From Paraspadella gotoi (Eukaryota; Chaetognatha): a stretch of DNA of 64,000 nt. The notes beneath the pieces are model-generated. The model was not told where the DNA came from and did no database searches. It saw only the letters and a program-made list of their open reading frames with translations. The position numbers and the translations under genes were made by a program. Positions 34,331 to 51,192 of this stretch are shown here, in pieces; positions within the stretch are counted from its first letter, which is position 1, and every line of letters starts with the position of its first letter. The stretch lies in the NCBI GenBank assembly GCA_051294375.1, contig CM119265.1, positions 26,976,517 through 27,040,516 of the forward strand, written 5' to 3'.

Positions 34331-36915
34331 TTGCCAATTTAATGAGACAATTAATATTTCCATCGCATCAACGAGTCGTTAATGAATCTAATTTTTAATT
34401 AAATTTAATGTTTAGTTTAGTAAAGTTTATAATTTGAAATTTTATCATTAAAAAACCCAAATCTGAAAAACAAAAAAAATGCGACCATAAAACTAAATGT
34501 AAAAAGACACAAAATTAATTTAAAAATTTTGAAAAAAACAAAATTAATATCGGATTAAAAGAGGCTGGGAATTTAAATGCCCTGTCCACGCCACAAAGGG
34601 GAAAGAGACTTAACAAATTAGTTTAATCATAATTACTATTTAATATCAGTTAAAGTAGTTAAAAAACTATAAAAAAAAACATAAACTAACTTTACATTTT
34701 GGCGATGGTTATTGTAATGAAGAGAAGAAAAACCATAAAAATGACGACACAGAAAAAAGTTCGAGGTTTTGTTCGTTTGTTTGTTTGTTTTTTTTTCAAA
34801 TTAACAAATATTACTATCACACAATTACGAACGATAAAAACGGTCTAAAATCTACAATAATGTATAGTCGGGGGTTTCGTTTTCGTATTATAAAATTACA
34901 AGCGATCGCGGAAATTAATGATGGTGAAAAAAAAGCGAAAATCTTGACAACAAAAAATTATTTAAAAACCGATCATTTTTTTTCTTTTCTTTTTAATTCC
35001 TTAAATCATCGATTTTTTTAAAATATAATAAATCAATAAAAATCTTAACTTAAGAAGAAAACTTAAGAATAAAAAAAAATGAGCGTTTTCTGAGTTGACA
35101 AAAAACAACTGGAAAAATAAAAGCTTTTGTGTTTTTATCGTCGTTTTGACAAATTATTGTACGCATAAACTCATTTTGATTTTTAAGATTTTTTTTCGTG
35201 GAGAAAATTTGTAAGTATCGAAGCAGAAAGTTGAAAAAGGACAAAAATTCCGCTCGACGCATTTGGCATTTTGGCATGTCATTTTCAGCATGTCAGATTT
35301 GACGTGCTATGGTTAGCATGCCCTCTTTGGCATGGAAGATGACGGTCCCCCTTTTTTAAAAAATAGCAGATTCGTTGTAAAAACGCAAAACACTATGTAT
35401 TACTAACCAACAAAGCTAATCTCGCGCTACAACGTAAATATTTTTTTAAAAAAGTTATGAGTAATATACTAGTGACATTCCTTCTTAATTGGTTATCATA
35501 GAGAACTTTAGAGGTGCTTTAAGCTTAATTCAATTAGGAATACCCACAAAAAAGTGCAAAAAAAAATCAGGATTTTTTTTTTTCCTGAGAGCGAATACAA
35601 TACAGATTCTAACGAGTTAATGGCGCTCTTTTCTCAAAGCGCTCCATTTCTGTTCCTTTATCGCGGAATTTAATTTTAACCTCAATATTTAAGCTAAATA
35701 TATTTTAAAATTTATAAACTAATCACTAACCTTAGTCCCTAAGTTAATTCAAGTTAAAAAAAATACTCTAATTCCAAATTTAAGATAAAATGGGGCGTTC
35801 TGGGAAAATAAGGCCGTGCAAAAAATCGGCGAATCAATCAGAAGTTCTCACATAAGTTGCTACCAATCTGTAGATTACGCCTCCAATGCTGAAACTTGCT
35901 GCAACTTGCTTCAAGTACCAAACCGAGCGAAAAGAATAAGAATGAGTAAAAATGCACAATCGAATGATCGATATAAAGCATGACATTTTGACATATGACA
36001 TTAGATAATTTTCGAAACAGACAAAATAGATACATCGTGGCGACATAGAAAGAAAGTTTCGTTGTTTTTTTTCTTTTTTTTTTTTTTTTTAAATTTTTTA
36101 AAATCTTAAATTAATATCGAATAAACTTTTTAATTAAATATATTGAGTCAATCCATGTACACGAAACGAAATCAAATTTTTTTTTTTTACTCGAGATATT
36201 TATGTCCAAAATTCTTGACATGATATTTCAAAAAAATTTACTGTTAATATTTACAAAGCGAAAACGATTTAATTCAAGACGTAAACACGAATCAGGGAAA
36301 AAATATTCTGAAAAAAAAATTGTTTAATTATTGCAAATGTACGTAGTTTTTTTGAGGAAGAAACAAATGTTTGTGTTAAAATGTCTTCCCCTCCTCTTTA
36401 AAAATTCGTGTCTCCTCAACCACATTGAAAAAGCGATTGACAAAATCCATTCTATTTTTGAATGTGTTCATGTGTTTTTTTTTAACAAATACATAAGTCT
36501 TTCACAAAATTAAATGTTTTTTTTTTTTTAAACAAATGGGTACAAACCTGACTTCTTTTACTAGTCTTTCCCCCCCCACGTTTCACCCACCCCCCCTTTC
36601 CCCCCCACGTTTCACCGCCCCCCCTTTCCCCCGCATCGGCGGCTCAAATAAAATCCCAATTTTCGATAGACGTTCCATTTCATCCAAAATCAAAATCTCG
36701 AATCTCGAATTCAGACGAAGGTCAAATGTCACAAATCAAATTTATTGTAATTGTGATCCATCGGTATCCCTTACGGTTGCTCCTTCTGCGGCTCCGGAAC
36801 CGGTCAACCACTCTCCACTCCCGCTCCTACATTACTCCACTAAACCAGCTCCTCTCTATGCCACAAGTCTCAGCCATCACCTTCCACGGCCGCCCTCTTA
36901 CATCCGGGTTCCGCC
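33243..36915. other. Intergenic region between tetraspanin and PLC beta
   Basis: AT-rich, containing (TTTG)n at 33415-33450, poly-T runs at 33510-33545 and (GTC)n at 34298-34329. It must hold the PLC beta promoter and any 5' UTR exon, but no promoter motif could be identified. An apparent open frame at 36536-37090 overlaps tetraspanin exon 6 on the other strand and is not a gene. Confidence 0.55.
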
Positions 36916-40737
<3,822 letters not shown>

Positions 40738-41761
40738 TTTTGTTGTTGTTGTTGTTGTTATTTGTTGTTTTCTTTAAGTCGAAGAAGCAATTTACGATTT
40801 CTGATGAAAAAATTACGGAGAATAATTTTTTTAACGTCATCACACGCACCGAAAGTATTATTATGAATAAATTTTATTTAATAATGGAGACTGCAGTGCG
40901 GGTACAATAAAAAAACTTTTTTTTTTGGCCAGATATTTCGACTTATTTTTCTAAGTCAGCATCAGCGGAATCAAGTAACAGGATAATTTGATATCTCTGA
41001 TGGTGACCTAAAAATATCTGGCAAATATCAAAATATTTGGCAAAAAAAAGGGCTTTTTTTGTACTCGCACTGCCTTCTCCATTATGAAATTGATTTTATT
41101 AATAATAAATATTTTGGTTCAAAATACAGATGGTAAATTGAGTACTGGTTATAAAAATGAAATAAAGGAACTTGGTAAATGACTTCAAGAAACTGTTTCT
41201 GAGCTATTGTCTCAGAGTCCCATTATACAATATACATTAGACCTTTCCATATATGAAAAGTTTTGAAATCAAAAAATGAGTATTGTGTAAAAGGTGCCCA
41301 TACATCATATGAATTTTTTGAACATAGTTTTGCACTTAATTTTCTCTTTTTTACATCAAACACTTTCTTAAATCTGACGAAAACTCACATTAAACCCATG
41401 AATACGATTTTTTTTTACATTTCGTCCTTATGAACAAACATTTCTCCGAAAAACCTCAATTTCGTAGTTCGCTTGGATTTAAATTCGTAATTGGACGTTT
41501 AGCGTGAATCTGGTTATCATTTTAATTTTCCCGCTTTGCATATCTTCCCAATACTTTATCGCTATTTACCCTTATTATTCGAAAATCACCAGTGAGTACC
41601 ATAGAACTGGCATCAGCTATTTAACCATTTTTCAACCCCACACATAACGCTTATTGATTTATTGTCTCAGAAAAAAACTTGAGTAATCAATGAAGAAGCA
41701 AATGCAACATTTCCCGTCGACGCGAAAAACGATGGCACAAAATAAACAAAACTGATTCGCT

Positions 41762-41822
41762 TTGGAATTTTTTGACGATAAAAAAAATAAACAAAAAGAA
41801 AAAAAAAGGCCATTTCCTAGTG

Positions 41823-41879
<57 letters not shown>

Positions 41880-42120
41880 TGGAAGGGGGCAAGGAAGAAG
41901 AGAGCCTTGCCTCGGGTCGTTGGGGCGGGAAAGAGTGGGCGACTGATGGAACTGCCTTCATGACGAGAGCTTTTGCCAGAGAGAGAGAGAGAGAGAGAGT
42001 TGCATCACTCGTTCTGTCCATTGGAATCACGTTCACAAGAAGGAGGAGGAGGAGGAGGAGGAGCAGGAGGAAAAGGAGGAGAGCAGGAAAGGCATTAATA
42101 TCGGATCCTATTTGAAATAA
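41762..42120. repeat. (TC)n and (GGA)n tracts between tetraspanin and membrane protein genes
   Basis: (TC)n at 41826-41875, (GA)n at 41981-41999 and GGA/GGAGCA repeats at 42040-42090. The tract between them is GC-richer and non-repetitive but shows no gene that I can support. Confidence 0.8.
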
Positions 42121-42510
42121 AATTATTTAATTTCAATGATCAAAAAAGGTAATTTGTATTATATATTCAACTAATTTTAGTGCTTGGAAAATGATTCTTT
42201 TCTGGCCGGTTTTAAGTTCTGTTGAACAGAAAAAATCCCATTTTAACTGTTTGACTTTTGTTTTAAAATGAAGCGGAATTTAAGATGATATCGATGGGCA
42301 TTGGGCAATGGGCAATCTACACAGGGATGCTCTTTTGTTTAAGATTGAAAACTCAGACTAATATCAGTGAAAGCTAAGCATGATAGTTTTTAAAAGAATG
42401 ACTCGTTTCAGAATTTGTTTCATTTTTTTTAATTTCACAATTAATCAATTAATAATTAAAACACCGATTAAACACGAGAGAATCTTCCCCCCCCCCCAAC
42501 CAATCTCCCT

Positions 42511-45500
42511 TCATCTCACGAATCGTCCTCCAGCTCCTCGTCGATCGTGCACCGGACATCCCGGCCGCGGCGTCGCAGCGACGGGCGGCGGCGGACCCGG
42601 CGCCGCCGCAGCGACAGGCGTCTCGTCGCGAGGTCGACGACGACGACGTCGACGCGAAGACGACGCCGACGAAGACGACGACCGACGCCGACGACGACGA
42701 CTCGATCCGGCGTCGACGAGGATGACGGGCGGCGCCACCGGCGTCGTTGGCGCCGGACGGAGGGAAGAGCGAGAGCGGGAACGCGGCACCTTGGAAGAAT
42801 AGATTAATCGCATTTGCATTTTGTCGCGTTGAGATTAAGTAATTAAGTAATATAATTTTGTTTGTTCGTTCGTTTGTACAATCTGCTGAGAAAAAAAACC
42901 CAAAAAAGTTACCTAATACATAAAAAATATTCAAAAAAATTTAAATACAAATATTATTTTGAAAATTAAGTTATTCTTAATCATTATTATTGATTTTTTT
43001 ATCAAATCATTATTGTTTATTGTTTATCAAAATCATCACAATAATGGGAAGATGAATCTTCTTTGACTGACAATCGACAAAAACTAATAAAAAAATTTCA
43101 TAACATATCTGAACTCTTAAAACATGCAAATTATAAAAGAACTCAGTGTAATTTGAAATGAACCGCAAGTTTAGTAAAGTATAATAGTAAAGAATAATTA
43201 AATTAAAGAAATGGCAAAGTCATAATAAGTCTCCCGACAATGACTTACCTTTTAACCTTCCTTACCTTGAGTCGGAATCTCGACCCGCTCCTCCTCCTCC
43301 TCTTCCTCCTCCCTTTAGTCTTGATAAGAATCGCATCGTCGTTTTCGTCGTCGTCGTCGTCGTCGCTGGACGTCGTTGTCGGCGAATCCAAAGAGATGAC
43401 GCTGACGGATCGACGACGATGACGACGACTACGATGACGTGGACGAGGATACAAGTCGTTGGAGTCGTCGAGCTATGAACAAAACAAAAGATCACTCGTT
43501 AAATTAAAAGAAAAGTTTAAAAACAAAATCGTAAAATTAAAAAATCGAAAAAATGGAAAAAAAGAAACGAATATTCTAAATTTAAAATTTAGAGAATTAG
43601 AACTTTGAACAGAGTTAATTAGTAAGACGGTAATTTAGTTCGTATAATAAAGTAATTAGTATATTTTAAAATTGATTAATTAGAAACTTAAGTCAAATTT
43701 TAGTCCACTGCATAATGTAAAAAAAAAATCAGCAATTTTTTTTTAAATTCTCTTAAGCAACAACATCAAACAGTCAACGATGACATCAGCACCTTGGCGG
43801 CGCCAGAATCAATCGGCGTCGCCAACGGATCGAACGCAGTCGACTCCAGCGAAGGATAACCTCCTCCAATTGGATCGTCGAAGTCAATCAGATCGCCGCC
43901 GACGCCGCCACCGACGCCGACGCCGCTTCCTTCCTCCCGATTCCCAAAATCGAAGACCGGGCGCCAATAGGAAGGAATCGCGTTTCCGTTGGCGTTGGAC
44001 GCCGTGGCGTTGGCGTCGGCGTGGCGCGACTGATAACGATGCTGCCGATTTCTTTGCTTCGTCGGCTGCTGCTCCCGCTGCTCCCGCTGCGGACGACGAC
44101 CCTCTTTGGCGTTGAAGGTGAAATCGCGACTTTCTTGTGGGCGTCCTCCCTGAGGGTCCTGCGTGGGGAGAATAAATGAATGAAAAATGAATGAATTAAT
44201 GAATTAATTAATGAATGAAAAATGATTAATGAATGACTTAATAAATGATTGTCTGAATGAATTAATGAATGAATGAATGAATGAATTATTTAATTAATAA
44301 TGTTTGAATAAATGAATGATTGAATTTATGAATGATTGAATGAATGAATTATTGAGTTTTGTAATAATATTGCAACGACAATCTTTTATTAAATTGGTTT
44401 ATAGAGAAAGAAAGAAAACAAGACCGGAAATTCAAATGTGTGTTGCGCCGCAGTGACTTTCCTCTTTCTTCTTTTATTCTTTATAGTTTTATGATTTTCT
44501 GAAGGCAATCAACTACAGGCAATCAACTATAGGCAAGTTATGAGCATCTTTAACTAAGTGGGACAGACATACCGACCGACAGACCGACCAAAAAGTGTAT
44601 TATAGAGTTTTTTCCGCGATTACTTGCTGGGCAACTAAAAAAAAATCATTTAAAAGTGAAAAGGCCATCTAAAGACTCACCCCTTCTTCAACGGCCTCTA
44701 AGACTTCGCCCTCCGCAGCGTCGCCGCCGCCGACGCCGCTGGGAGCGCAGCCGCAGATGCCGGCTATTTCCGCGGGACACAATCCGCGAAGGCAACAGAT
44801 GCCGAGGAGAGGAATAGAGACGACGCCGAAGAATAGGACGAAGACGACGGCGCCAACGACCTGAGTGAGAGTGAGACAGAGAAATAAGAAGAACACTTGC
44901 GCTATTTTATTTTATAAAATGAATGGATAATTTTCATATTGGTTGTACCAATTTCATATTTCTATCTACCGCTAGCATTTTATAATCATTACAGTAATAG
45001 ATTTAACCAGAGAAATTAAGCTCAGACTGCGACTCAGACACGAAGGAACGGAAGCACCTTCAAACGTCTCGTCGACACCCCCATCTTCTCCGCGACTTCG
45101 GCCACGTGGTTTTCCAGAAAATCAGCGAAATTCGAGTTGCACTAAACAATTTAGAAGGACGGGCTCGACAAATAAAACAAGATAATTTCAGATTTCATGA
45201 ACTATGAAATTGGTACAACCATTATAAAAATTATCCATTCATTTAATAAATAAGCTATCTTGCCCCTGACTTTGGACAGGCTTTGGTGGTTTAAGGCCTC
45301 CATCACTCTTACAAGATAATGACATAGCAGGTCCCTGCAAGTTTTCAATGATTTAAAATTTTACTTAAATTTGTTGGACCTTAAATTTTAATCAAAAAGC
45401 ATTCAAAAGAATTATGTGATCAATGTCATTTAAACCATAACAACTCATCGAGCGTTTTTTCACCATTTTTTTTTGGTAGACACATTATTTAATTCAAATG

Positions 45501-45750
45501 AAAGCTCTGAACTAAATTAATCCTACTTAACTTCAATTTGTAAATTAAATTAATTTAATATCAACAATAATTTTTTTTTTCCGCGGACCGACCTCGACCT
45601 CCGCCTTCAGTCCCGTCCGAAACAAAAACCGCGAAGTGGAGGGACAAACGTTGCACGACTTGGCGCCAGCGTGGCGCTGCCACGTTCCGCGGGGACACGG
45701 GTAACACTTGGCGTCGAAGCCGTAATGTCCGGCGCGGCACGGCAAGCACC
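42511..45750 (-). CDS. Single-pass membrane protein, C-terminal part: cysteine module, transmembrane exon, Arg/Ser/Pro-rich tail
   Basis: Exons in transcription order: 45593 or 45599 to about 45750 (cysteine module), 45058-45141, 44681-44860, 43793-44158, 43266-43472, 42511-42789 (stop). The last five are all phase 0 and open (28, 60, 122, 69 and 93 codons). The first shows CRAGHYGFDAKCYPCPRGTW and then SCNVCP, the spacing of GCC2/GCC3 (ephrin-receptor-like, EGF-type) modules. Exon 44681-44860 holds the membrane span GAVVFVLFFGVVSIPLLGIC followed by CLRGLC, so the remaining exons should be cytosolic. They are Gln/Arg-rich, then Gly-rich with DLIDFDDPIGGG, then Arg/Ser/Asp-rich, then an SR/Pro-rich end. 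The cysteine exon lacks an obvious AG acceptor upstream, which could be an assembly error. Upstream extracellular exons are listed separately. The overall protein is not recognised; cell-surface receptor or adhesion role is inference. Confidence 0.6.
44165..44350. repeat. (GAAT)n microsatellite in the membrane protein gene
   Basis: Imperfect AATGAATGAATG repeats in the intron just upstream of exon 43793-44158. Confidence 0.85.
45204..45341 (-). repeat. Dispersed repeat family B, truncated inverted copy
   Basis: Starts ATGAAATTGGTACAACCATT and runs to GGTCCCTGCAAG, the reverse complement of the 3' two thirds of family B. A short direct fragment of the same end is at about 44918-44962, and degraded inverted fragments are at 17430-17490 and 49189-49236. 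Confidence 0.8.
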
Positions 45751-45790
45751 GGGGAACAAAAAAAAAAAGAGTGGAAGAGAGGAAGGGAGA

Positions 45791-46505
<715 letters not shown>

Positions 46506-46544
46506 AAAACAATGAATAACTTTCCTCTTCCTCTTCCCCTTTGC

Positions 46545-47630
46545 CTGCACAAGACGCTTTCGCCGTCCTCCTCGCAGACCGCATCCCGATTGACGAGCAT
46601 CTCCAAGAGTTCCAACATGGCGCCTTTGAGCCTCTCCTTCACCCGCGCCGCGCAGTCGTCCCCGGCGCCGCAGACTTCGATCGCCGGCACCGGGGAGAAG
46701 AGAAAGGCGTTGAGATAGAGGCGGCGCTGGGCGTCTTTGAGATGACAGGAGGCGGCGATGTCGTCGGCGGAGCAAGGGTTGGCCGGACTTGTGGAGGGGA
46801 GTTGGAAGGGAGCGGCGATTATGAGTTGTGTGGATTCATAGCGAGAAGTTTAGCATTTTTAAAAATATGGAAAGGCTTCTCCAAACCTTAAATAAAGTTT
46901 AATTCCATCGTTTTTAATTGTATCTCTTTGACAATATTTTAATTCACGAGGCATTTCCCTCAAAAATCTATTTAAGATCTATTAAAAATATAGTTAATTA
47001 TCATCTATTAAATAAAAAAAAACGCACTCATTCTTACATCGGATCGCTGTCTCCATTTACGTTGCAGATTTTTTCGTCAATCTTTTAAATATCTCTCCCT
47101 CTCTCTCTGTCTCTCAACGATTTTCGTGATACTTTAGTTTTATGTATTATTTATTTGGTTACATTTGTTTAATTATTCATACCAGTATAAGGGATTTATT
47201 TATTTATTTATTTACATATTGCGGTATTAAACTTTAATTGGTTCATTTTCCTTTCTCCCTTTTTCTTTACAAACGTTCAGAACTCATTTAATTCTTTGCG
47301 TCTCAATCTCTCTCAAACAAAATTCGAGAAAGAGAGAGAGAGAGAGATATCTCGAGTCTCTCCCCCGCCCTTCAATCTTCGGACCAGCTGCTCGAACCAC
47401 TCCTGCCGACTATGCTCGACAGCCTCGTCGCATTTCCGCCCGTTCATGAAGAAGGAGACGCTGAAGCCTGAACGGGGGAAGGCGAAGATGCGAAGACGAA
47501 ATCGTCGACGCCGTTTGGAGATTTCTCCCGAGGATGTTGTGAAAGTGGCCACGCACGAAACGTCGAGCGCGTCGTCCGGTTGAAGGTCGAAAAAGTCGAG
47601 GTCGCCGTAGCGGTTCACATGGAATCTATT
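46545..47630 (-). CDS. Probable extracellular exons of the 42-49 kb membrane protein gene
   Basis: Two open, non-repetitive segments with protein-like composition. The 5' one (about 47390-47630) follows an acceptor CCACCAATAG and reads HVNRYGDLDFFDLQPDDAL, then a basic patch and FAFPRSGFSVSFFMNGRKC. The 3' one (about 46545-46797) follows CCCTCCACAAG and reads NPCSADDIAASCHLKDAQ, EVCGAGDDCAARVKERLKGA and CEEDGESVLC. A donor TG|GTTCGA at the end of the first and the acceptor of the second are in matching phase. Seven cysteines in the second suit a secreted or ectodomain segment. The 3' donor of the second is unclear; a GC donor (TGCAG|GCAAAG) is possible. Membership in the same gene as 42511-45750 is inferred from strand, order and composition. 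Confidence 0.42.
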
Positions 47631-48334
47631 GGTGGAGGAGAGTGCGAGGGGAGGGAGGAGGAGATAAAGAATTGGGGGAGGGACAATGCAGATTCCTCAG
47701 TAAGAAGTGAAGGAAGAGGAAGAAAAAAAAGGAAGGAATTAATAAAAGATATAGAAAAAAGGAAAGGTGTAAATAGAAGAAAGAAAAAGAAGTCCTAAGA
47801 GAGCCAACGAAACTGACGCCCTAAAAACTTTAGTTGCTCTATAACCAATTCGAATATAAATTTCATTGATAGCGCGATACAATTACAAATGGTGATAGTT
47901 TTTAAGGGTAGCTTCATCCCATGGCTGAGTGTCTACCGACCGCAGCAAAGAGAAAATTCAGGTTTCTTTTTCAAGTTTGCATTGGACGAGCGAATTTTTC
48001 TGGATCAACATTTTACGCGACTTTCTCAACAATTCATTGATTGTCTCTGGCTTGTAATTGAATTGAAAACTGACTAGTTCTAGTAATTTGGAGCAAGATA
48101 ACGAATAATCTTTTTCTCATTAGTCCTAATAATTCCATGCAATATTTTCTTGCAAAGAAGGAAAATAATGTTCTAACTAATTGCATTTTTTTACAGTTCC
48201 TTGACGTGATACAATAAGAAAGGTGAAATTTATATTGGTGACGATGAATATTGATATGCAAGTTCTCCAGAAAGTTTCACGTGATAATTGAAGGACTGAA
48301 GTTGCCTTTTCTGATCTTAGATAAAGTTTTGATT

Positions 48335-48439
48335 TATGGTGGACTAAAATCCACCAACCGTTCGTCAGCCGCCATTAGTGCAGGAGGCAAGTTATTTGCC
48401 ACCCAACCAAAAGGTCCGGGGTTCTAGCCCGGTGGTCCT
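48335..48439 (+). mobile_element. tRNA-related SINE, family A, 5' half
   Basis: Matches the first about 105 bases of the 32106 and 49715 copies, through GTTCTAGCCCGGTGGTC, then diverges. The 211-bp repeat of family B starts about 40 bases further on. Confidence 0.72.
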
Positions 48440-48479
48440 GATAACAATGCACGAAAAAATGAAAAAAATGAAATATTTT

Positions 48480-48690
48480 CCACTTCATTGATAGGGAAGC
48501 CAGGTACTCTGGGAGTGAATAAACGGGACTGTGAGAGAGTCTTGATTGAAAGCTTGCAGGGACCTGCTATGTAATTATCTTGTAAGAGTGATGGAGGCCT
48601 TAAACCACCAAAGCCTGTCCAAAGTCAGGGGCAAGATAGCTTATTTATTAAATGAATGGATAATTTTTATATTGGTTGTACCAATTTCAT
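48480..48690 (+). repeat. Dispersed 211-bp repeat, family B, full copy
   Basis: Differs from 46051-46261 at only a few positions (GGTACTCTG for GGTATTCTG, AACGGGACT for AACGAGACT, TGTAATTATC for TGTCATTATC). It directly follows a half copy of SINE family A. Confidence 0.85.
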
Positions 48691-49089
48691 ACAAAGTAGC
48701 AGTAAAAGAATAAAAGAAAGGGGAAAAAAAATAAAAGTAGCTGTTCAGTGTTCACGCAAGGATCGAGATTAAAGAAATATTATTTTCTGAAAAGCTCTGA
48801 ATCTCTCTTTAAAACCTTTCCGACGAAACGATTGGTCCGTGCTTCGAAAACCAAGAAATTTCTGGATCCAAATATTCGTCTCGTTGATTCTTAAAAAGAT
48901 AAAATTTTGACTAGTTGTGAATGTCGAGAATTGGGTAAGTATGTACTTTTCACAATGCGTCAATTTTGTGAACAAAACAGAATGTCACAATCATAACAAC
49001 CACCCTTATAATTGAAAGCCCCACGTATATGTGCATTGTAGAATGTATAGTTTAACGGTCATAAACAACTGTCGACGTTTTTAACTCAC

Positions 49090-49333
49090 AGCCTCGTTGT
49101 CGCGGGCGATGCATCGAAGGGTTTGAGTTTTTCCGACTTCAACGTAAATCAATTCGTTCGCTTCTTTCTTTGGCTATTTTTAAAATAGATTCTTCATTTA
49201 TAAACAAGCTATCCCCTGACTTTGGTGATTTAGGTCCTTATTTGATAAAATTTTCCCCGAGAATAAAAAAAAACGGTTAACCTTGTGTTTCTCTCCGTGT
49301 GCTTCAATCTTAACGCCGGCTTCGTGCGAGGCT
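49090..49333 (-). CDS. Candidate Ig-like exons at the 5' end of the 42-49 kb membrane protein gene
   Basis: Exon about 49282-49333 reads SHEAGVKIEAHGEKHK and ends AAG|GTTAAC. Exon 49090-49173 (84 nt, phase 0 at both ends) follows TTTTAAAAATAG, reads KEANELIYVEVGKTQTLRCI and continues to a good donor GCT|GTGAGT. VEVGKTQTLRC is what the B-strand half of an immunoglobulin-like domain looks like, but the partner Trp and second Cys are not located. No linking exon to 47630 was found, the acceptor of the first exon is poor, and the assignment to this gene is a guess from strand and position. Confidence 0.3.
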
Positions 49334-49714
49334 TTTTTTTAAAAAAAACCAAGTGATGAATCAAAAATGGAAATAATGATATCAAATAAAATCTTAATGC
49401 GTTTCAAAGCTTGACGATACTAGTAAAATGGCCAATAGGGGGTCCGAAACCCCTAACGCTTCAATTTCCCACCCTCATGGGCATTACACTGTAATTTACA
49501 GGCAAACCCGTTTTTACCGTAAGACAAAAAAATGTATATAATCTCCTACCCGCGAATCCGATTAACGCAACTAGAAAAGATCCTTTTCCCAAACCCCAAC
49601 ATGTTTTGGTTTTTCGTTTTTCCATGAAAGGATATTTTGCAGATTTGTCGGTAAAAATAATTCGCACGAGACATTTTTCTCTTCAACTTTTAAAAGCTGT
49701 GAGAAATTTCTCAC

Positions 49715-49930
49715 TATGGTGGACTAAAACCCACCAACCGTTCATCAGCGGCCATTGGTGCCGGAGGCAAGTCATTCGCCTCCCAACCCAAAGGTCCGGG
49801 GTTCTAGCCCGGTGGTCGTCTGGCAGTTAAGAGGGACGGGGCGCTTAACCCGCCTGTAACATGGTGTTACAGCCTGATCCGAAGCTCAGGGACTGCTTAT
49901 ATTGAACGGTTCTATCACTAACTCATAACA
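49715..49930 (+). mobile_element. tRNA-related SINE, family A, full copy
   Basis: Same extent and structure as the copy at 32106, with only scattered substitutions (for example GACTAAAACCCACC and CGTCTGGCAGTTAAGAGGGA). It lies upstream of the candidate Ig-like exons of the membrane protein gene. Confidence 0.75.
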
Positions 49931-50284
49931 ATAATTACTGTCTCTTCATCACTTTATTTAATCGTCCGCCCCTCTGGCTGAAACTATAACTATACGACTT
50001 TCATCAAATTTTTTTTAAATCAATTTTTTTAATTTTAACTAATTCAAACGTGACCACTGACCGGGGCGAACAAACAGGGATTAGCCGTGGTTTGATGGAC
50101 AGATGTTTATCTTTTTATATCAGGTCTAAAATCACACATGTGTGCGTAGAAAGTTAAACCGTTTAAAAAGTACTAAATAAATTTATCTAGACCTGTAAAC
50201 TGTATACTGTAGTTAATCTCACTAGCAATTACGTACGTATTTATTCAGGAATTTGTGGCAGCAAGACTTAAAGCTGCCTCACTG

Positions 50285-50730
50285 CTATTCGTCCTCAGCC
50301 TCGTCTCAATGGCTGAACAGGCTAAATCATCTCATTCCATCCGTGCGTCCCGGGTTCAATCCCTGGGTATCCCGGTTCTGGCTTAAATGTGACGGTGCCG
50401 GTATAAACATGCCAGTGACAGGAGGCGGTCACTGAGGGTCTGCAGCCCCTACGCCAGTTGGTGATATACCCCGCGCCCCGGGTATCACAGGCTATCCTCC
50501 CGTTGCCATAAGTGGTGAGCCCCGAGGCCGGCCCCGCGCAGTGCCTGCAGTTCCAGCTTCGCCTCCTCCAGTGCCATCGGCGATTCCATAGAGTTCTGCA
50601 GCTCCAATGCCTTTGGCGACACGGCACCAACCGGCACGGAACGCCCCTCGGCCTCTTCGATATAGGGACGAGAACTCTATCTCCTACCGTGACGTCGTTC
50701 TGGGGGGGCGCATGAAGATGCCGATTACAA
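50285..50730 (+). mobile_element. Second tRNA-related SINE-like element, family C
   Basis: TGGCTGAACAGG (A box) and GGGTTCAATCCC (B box) lie about 45 bases apart at 50310-50370, a tRNA-type promoter arrangement. A GC-rich body follows to about 50715. The surroundings are AT-rich, so the element stands out. No second copy is in the window and the ends are approximate. Confidence 0.45.
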
Positions 50731-51192
50731 ACTAATTTTCCTTCGTCGGCTCCTGTATCATTGCCTTTGTTATTATCATAGTCTCTATCTTTAGTTTTCC
50801 TCTCGCGATGCGAGATGCCATTTGTTTTGGTAGATATTGCTTCAGCCCATCGCCGGTTTGGGTCTGGGCATGTATTTTTCTGTCCAGACATGCCTTTTCT
50901 GTCCGGGCATGTCTTTCCCTTTATTTTGTAATGTTTTTGCGGCATGCCTTCTGCTCGGGCATGCCTTTTTCATGATATAAAAACGATGTTTTTTGAGAGA
51001 ATAGACATTCCAGTTTGAAGAAGATACTACGCGTTTTTCTCTCAGATAGAAAATTATTCAGCTCTTCGAGATAGGCCGCCTCAAATTCAACAAAAAAACA
51101 AACATTTTTTTACCAAGCCCATAACTATATTCCAACAAAAAAGCATGATTGTAAACAACGAAAGTAATAATACAAACCAACGAACAATATCT

